A stretch of 64,000 nucleotides of DNA from Desulfosarcina ovata subsp. ovata. GTDB taxonomy: Bacteria; Desulfobacterota; Desulfobacteria; Desulfobacterales; Desulfosarcinaceae. Under the pieces are notes generated by a model that was not told the origin of the DNA, did not search any database, and saw only the letters and a program-made list of their open reading frames with translations. Made by a program: the position numbers and the translations under genes. The stretch covers positions 682,001 through 746,000 of the forward strand of contig NZ_AP021879.1 of assembly GCF_009689005.1 (NCBI RefSeq), in the 5' to 3' direction. This document shows positions 62,447 through 64,000 of this stretch, in pieces; position 1 is the first letter of the stretch; every line of letters begins with the position of its first letter.

Positions 62447-63301
62447 TCAAGCTACAGTGGCACAGTCTTCGACCAAAATGTCATAAGCACGCATGGCCGT
62501 TTCGAAAGATTGGATGCATTTATTCTTGTATTCATCCATTTCCCACCAACTGCAGTCCAGTTCGCATTGTCTTTCGCGCCACATGTATTTCAGCCACACC
62601 TCCATTCTTTCCACCTGTTGGATCACGTTGGGCTGATTCCTGGCTTCACCGTCATCTTCGATTTTGGGAAGAAGAATGGGTTCGACCTCAAAATCCCCGT
62701 CATTCCAAAGACATTGAAAAATTAGATGGATGGTCTGTTCGGTGGGGAACCAGCGCTTGCGAAGGGAATATTCGAGAAACGGAACCGAAAACCGCAACAA
62801 CTCGGACCGTGGTTTTGAAAAGCCTTTTGATTGAATGATCTCAAACTCTTCCGGAAACCAGATTTCAATGAATGGATGGGTTGCGCACCTGTCGATATCC
62901 TCTTTTTTACCGCCCGCTTCAATGGTTCCAACGACAAGATCTTCTTTACCGGAGTAATCGAGCATTTTTTCCGCAGCCCTTTTGGCCTCATCCGAATAAA
63001 AGAAGTCGGCTGCCCACAAAAACACATGGCTGCGTGGTTGATAAAGCGTGAGCGCCTCAGAAAGACCGGCTTGCCATCTGCTGCAGGTGTCAAAACTTAA
63101 CACCGGCAACAACGCATACAATTCCTTATCATATTCAAGGTGAACCAAATCCTGCCAGCGTTCGGAGGATGGCGTGGCAACCACATGAATCCTTTCCTCA
63201 TTGACGAAAAAATCGAGCCAGCACTCGATATTCTCTATGTGACGGTGTTGATATGCACCCATGGTGGACGGACAATTCAAGACCAGTGCACTATCAATCA
63301 T
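62447..63301 (-). CDS. unknown soluble protein in the island operon
   Basis: 284 residues from the ATG at 63301, preceded by AAAGGAG; a longer frame to 63436 is unsupported because it overlaps the gene upstream. I do not recognise the family. Visible traits: a hydrophobic strand-like start (IDSALVLNCPS), an acidic, Trp- and Glu-rich second half (EVWLKYMWRERQCEL...SWWEMDEYKNKC) and no signal or membrane helix. The stretch SHVFLWAADFFYSDEAKRAA looks like a Rossmann-type or glycosyltransferase-like strand with an Asp, but this is weak. It lies between the 2H phosphoesterase and the sigma-54 activator in one operon, so it probably works with them. Confidence 0.65.
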   Translation of the reverse strand: MIDSALVLNCPSTMGAYQHRHIENIECWLDFFVNEERIHVVATPSSERWQDLVHLEYDKELYALLPVLSFDTCSRWQAGLSEALTLYQPRSHVFLWAADFFYSDEAKRAAEKMLDYSGKEDLVVGTIEAGGKKEDIDRCATHPFIEIWFPEEFEIIQSKGFSKPRSELLRFSVPFLEYSLRKRWFPTEQTIHLIFQCLWNDGDFEVEPILLPKIEDDGEARNQPNVIQQVERMEVWLKYMWRERQCELDCSWWEMDEYKNKCIQSFETAMRAYDILVEDCATVA

Positions 63302-63377
63302 CTTCTTTGTCTCCTTTCCCCGAGCATTGCTGTCGCGCAATGATTGCGCAAGCCGGCCTGACAACGTGCAGGTGCCG

Positions 63378-64000
63378 TCATTTGAAAAAGGTCGCCATGT
63401 CCGTAAACCCGTAAAGTGCAACCGAATGGAAGGCAATGGACTGGCCGGTGGTTTTTTTTGTGAAAATTTCCTCTAGCCCACCAAGATCCTTTCTGCACAC
63501 GTCTGCAAGATCGGGGTCTGCAAAATATCCCAAAGAAACATGGGGATTGAATGCCCTATGCAGATTCATATCCAGTAAAACCCCGACCTTGTCGTTTAAT
63601 TTTTTTCTCTCATCGAGCATCCGATCCAACACGGCCGCCGAGGCGTTGTCGGCGGGCGATAAGCGGGCTACCAGCGCCCTGTTGGACCAGATGGCCAGTT
63701 TTTCAAATCGAAAACCGATATTCCAATCGTTCTTGGCGGCAAGCTTGGATGCATTGACCGTTTCCGTCACCTTGGCAGCCGTTGCAAACGATTCCGGGAA
63801 CCCTTGCAGGTAGGTTTCCAACTCCTTGCGGTGCGAGGCGGTGACGCCGATGATATTGCCATCGTTTATCCCGTCCCAAATGGTGACGTGATAGGATTCA
63901 TAGGGAAGCGTGCAGAACAAGCAGGTGTTCATCAGCACTGCCGGCCTCATCGTTTCCATGGCTTCCGCCAGGGCCCTGTAAAGGGACAGGTCGGGGTCAC
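63378..64000 (-). CDS. 2H phosphoesterase-like (LigT/RNA ligase superfamily) protein, 5' end outside window
   Basis: The reading frame is open through the right edge: codons upstream of the ATG at 63959 read DPDLSLYRALAEA without a stop, so the true start lies beyond the window. Two HxT/S motifs, YESYHVTIWDGIND and FNPHVSLGYFAD, are spaced about 135 residues apart, the mark of the 2H phosphoesterase fold, which acts on 2',3'-cyclic phosphates of RNA or nucleotides. The middle is long for the family. It is the first visible gene of the minus-strand operon that continues with the unknown protein and the sigma-54 activator, which suggests RNA repair or cyclic-nucleotide signalling; that link is inference. 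Confidence 0.75.
   Translation of the reverse strand, partial: DPDLSLYRALAEAMETMRPAVLMNTCLFCTLPYESYHVTIWDGINDGNIIGVTASHRKELETYLQGFPESFATAAKVTETVNASKLAAKNDWNIGFRFEKLAIWSNRALVARLSPADNASAAVLDRMLDERKKLNDKVGVLLDMNLHRAFNPHVSLGYFADPDLADVCRKDLGGLEEIFTKKTTGQSIAFHSVALYGFTDMATFFK

Overview
The window looks like chromosomal DNA of a Gram-negative, GC-rich Desulfobacterota (Desulfosarcina/Desulfobacterales-like) bacterium. This is inferred from gene content rather than a search: citramalate-route isoleucine synthesis, a PEP-CTERM protein, a GspN-containing type II secretion system, dnaG-rpoD next to a tRNA, and a nif3 - zinc-ribbon gene - rnpB order.

Layout. 1-5.3 kb: edge of a flavin reductase gene, a dynamin-like GTPase, an FKBP isomerase, a periplasmic binding protein, a diguanylate cyclase and the SPFH protein QmcA. 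5.3-7.4 kb: nfeD, partner of qmcA, cut in two by an IS4-type insertion whose 7-bp target duplication is still perfect. 7.5 kb: a MITE-like repeat. 7.8-9.8 kb: pyrD and a PEP-CTERM protein behind a candidate sigma-54 promoter. 9.8-18.7 kb (minus strand): an ilvD-ilvB-ilvN-ilvC-cimA-leuA run preceded by a Leu/Ile/Val-rich leader peptide, a pause hairpin, an antiterminator pairing and a terminator; together these form a classical transcription attenuator. 18.8-23.2 kb: YqgE, a small Cys-rich protein, a second dynamin-like GTPase and an orphan ParA. 23.2-28.6 kb: copA-copZ, a YcaO-TPR protein and hisB. 28.7-35.3 kb: dnaG, rpoD, a CAU tRNA, nif3, a zinc-ribbon coiled-coil protein and rnpB. 35.4-40.6 kb: an HPr-domain fusion overlapping ispD, convergent with yvcK/glmR - metallopeptidase-like gene - rpe, then a second MITE copy.

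40.7-58.5 kb (minus strand): ribF-def-fmt-rsmB run into a nearly complete type II secretion cluster gspF-G-H-I-J-K-L-M-N-C-D-E, followed by yidD and a TPR membrane protein. The prepilin peptidase is not in the window. GspD carries a C-terminal SPOR-like domain.

58.6-64 kb: a tRNA-Leu followed by a tyrosine recombinase, a small sigma-like factor and a three-gene minus-strand operon (2H phosphoesterase, unknown protein, sensor-less sigma-54 activator with an altered GAFTGA loop). This looks like the end of an integrated element and is the best candidate for an undescribed system. The strongest single regulatory discovery is the ilv attenuator.
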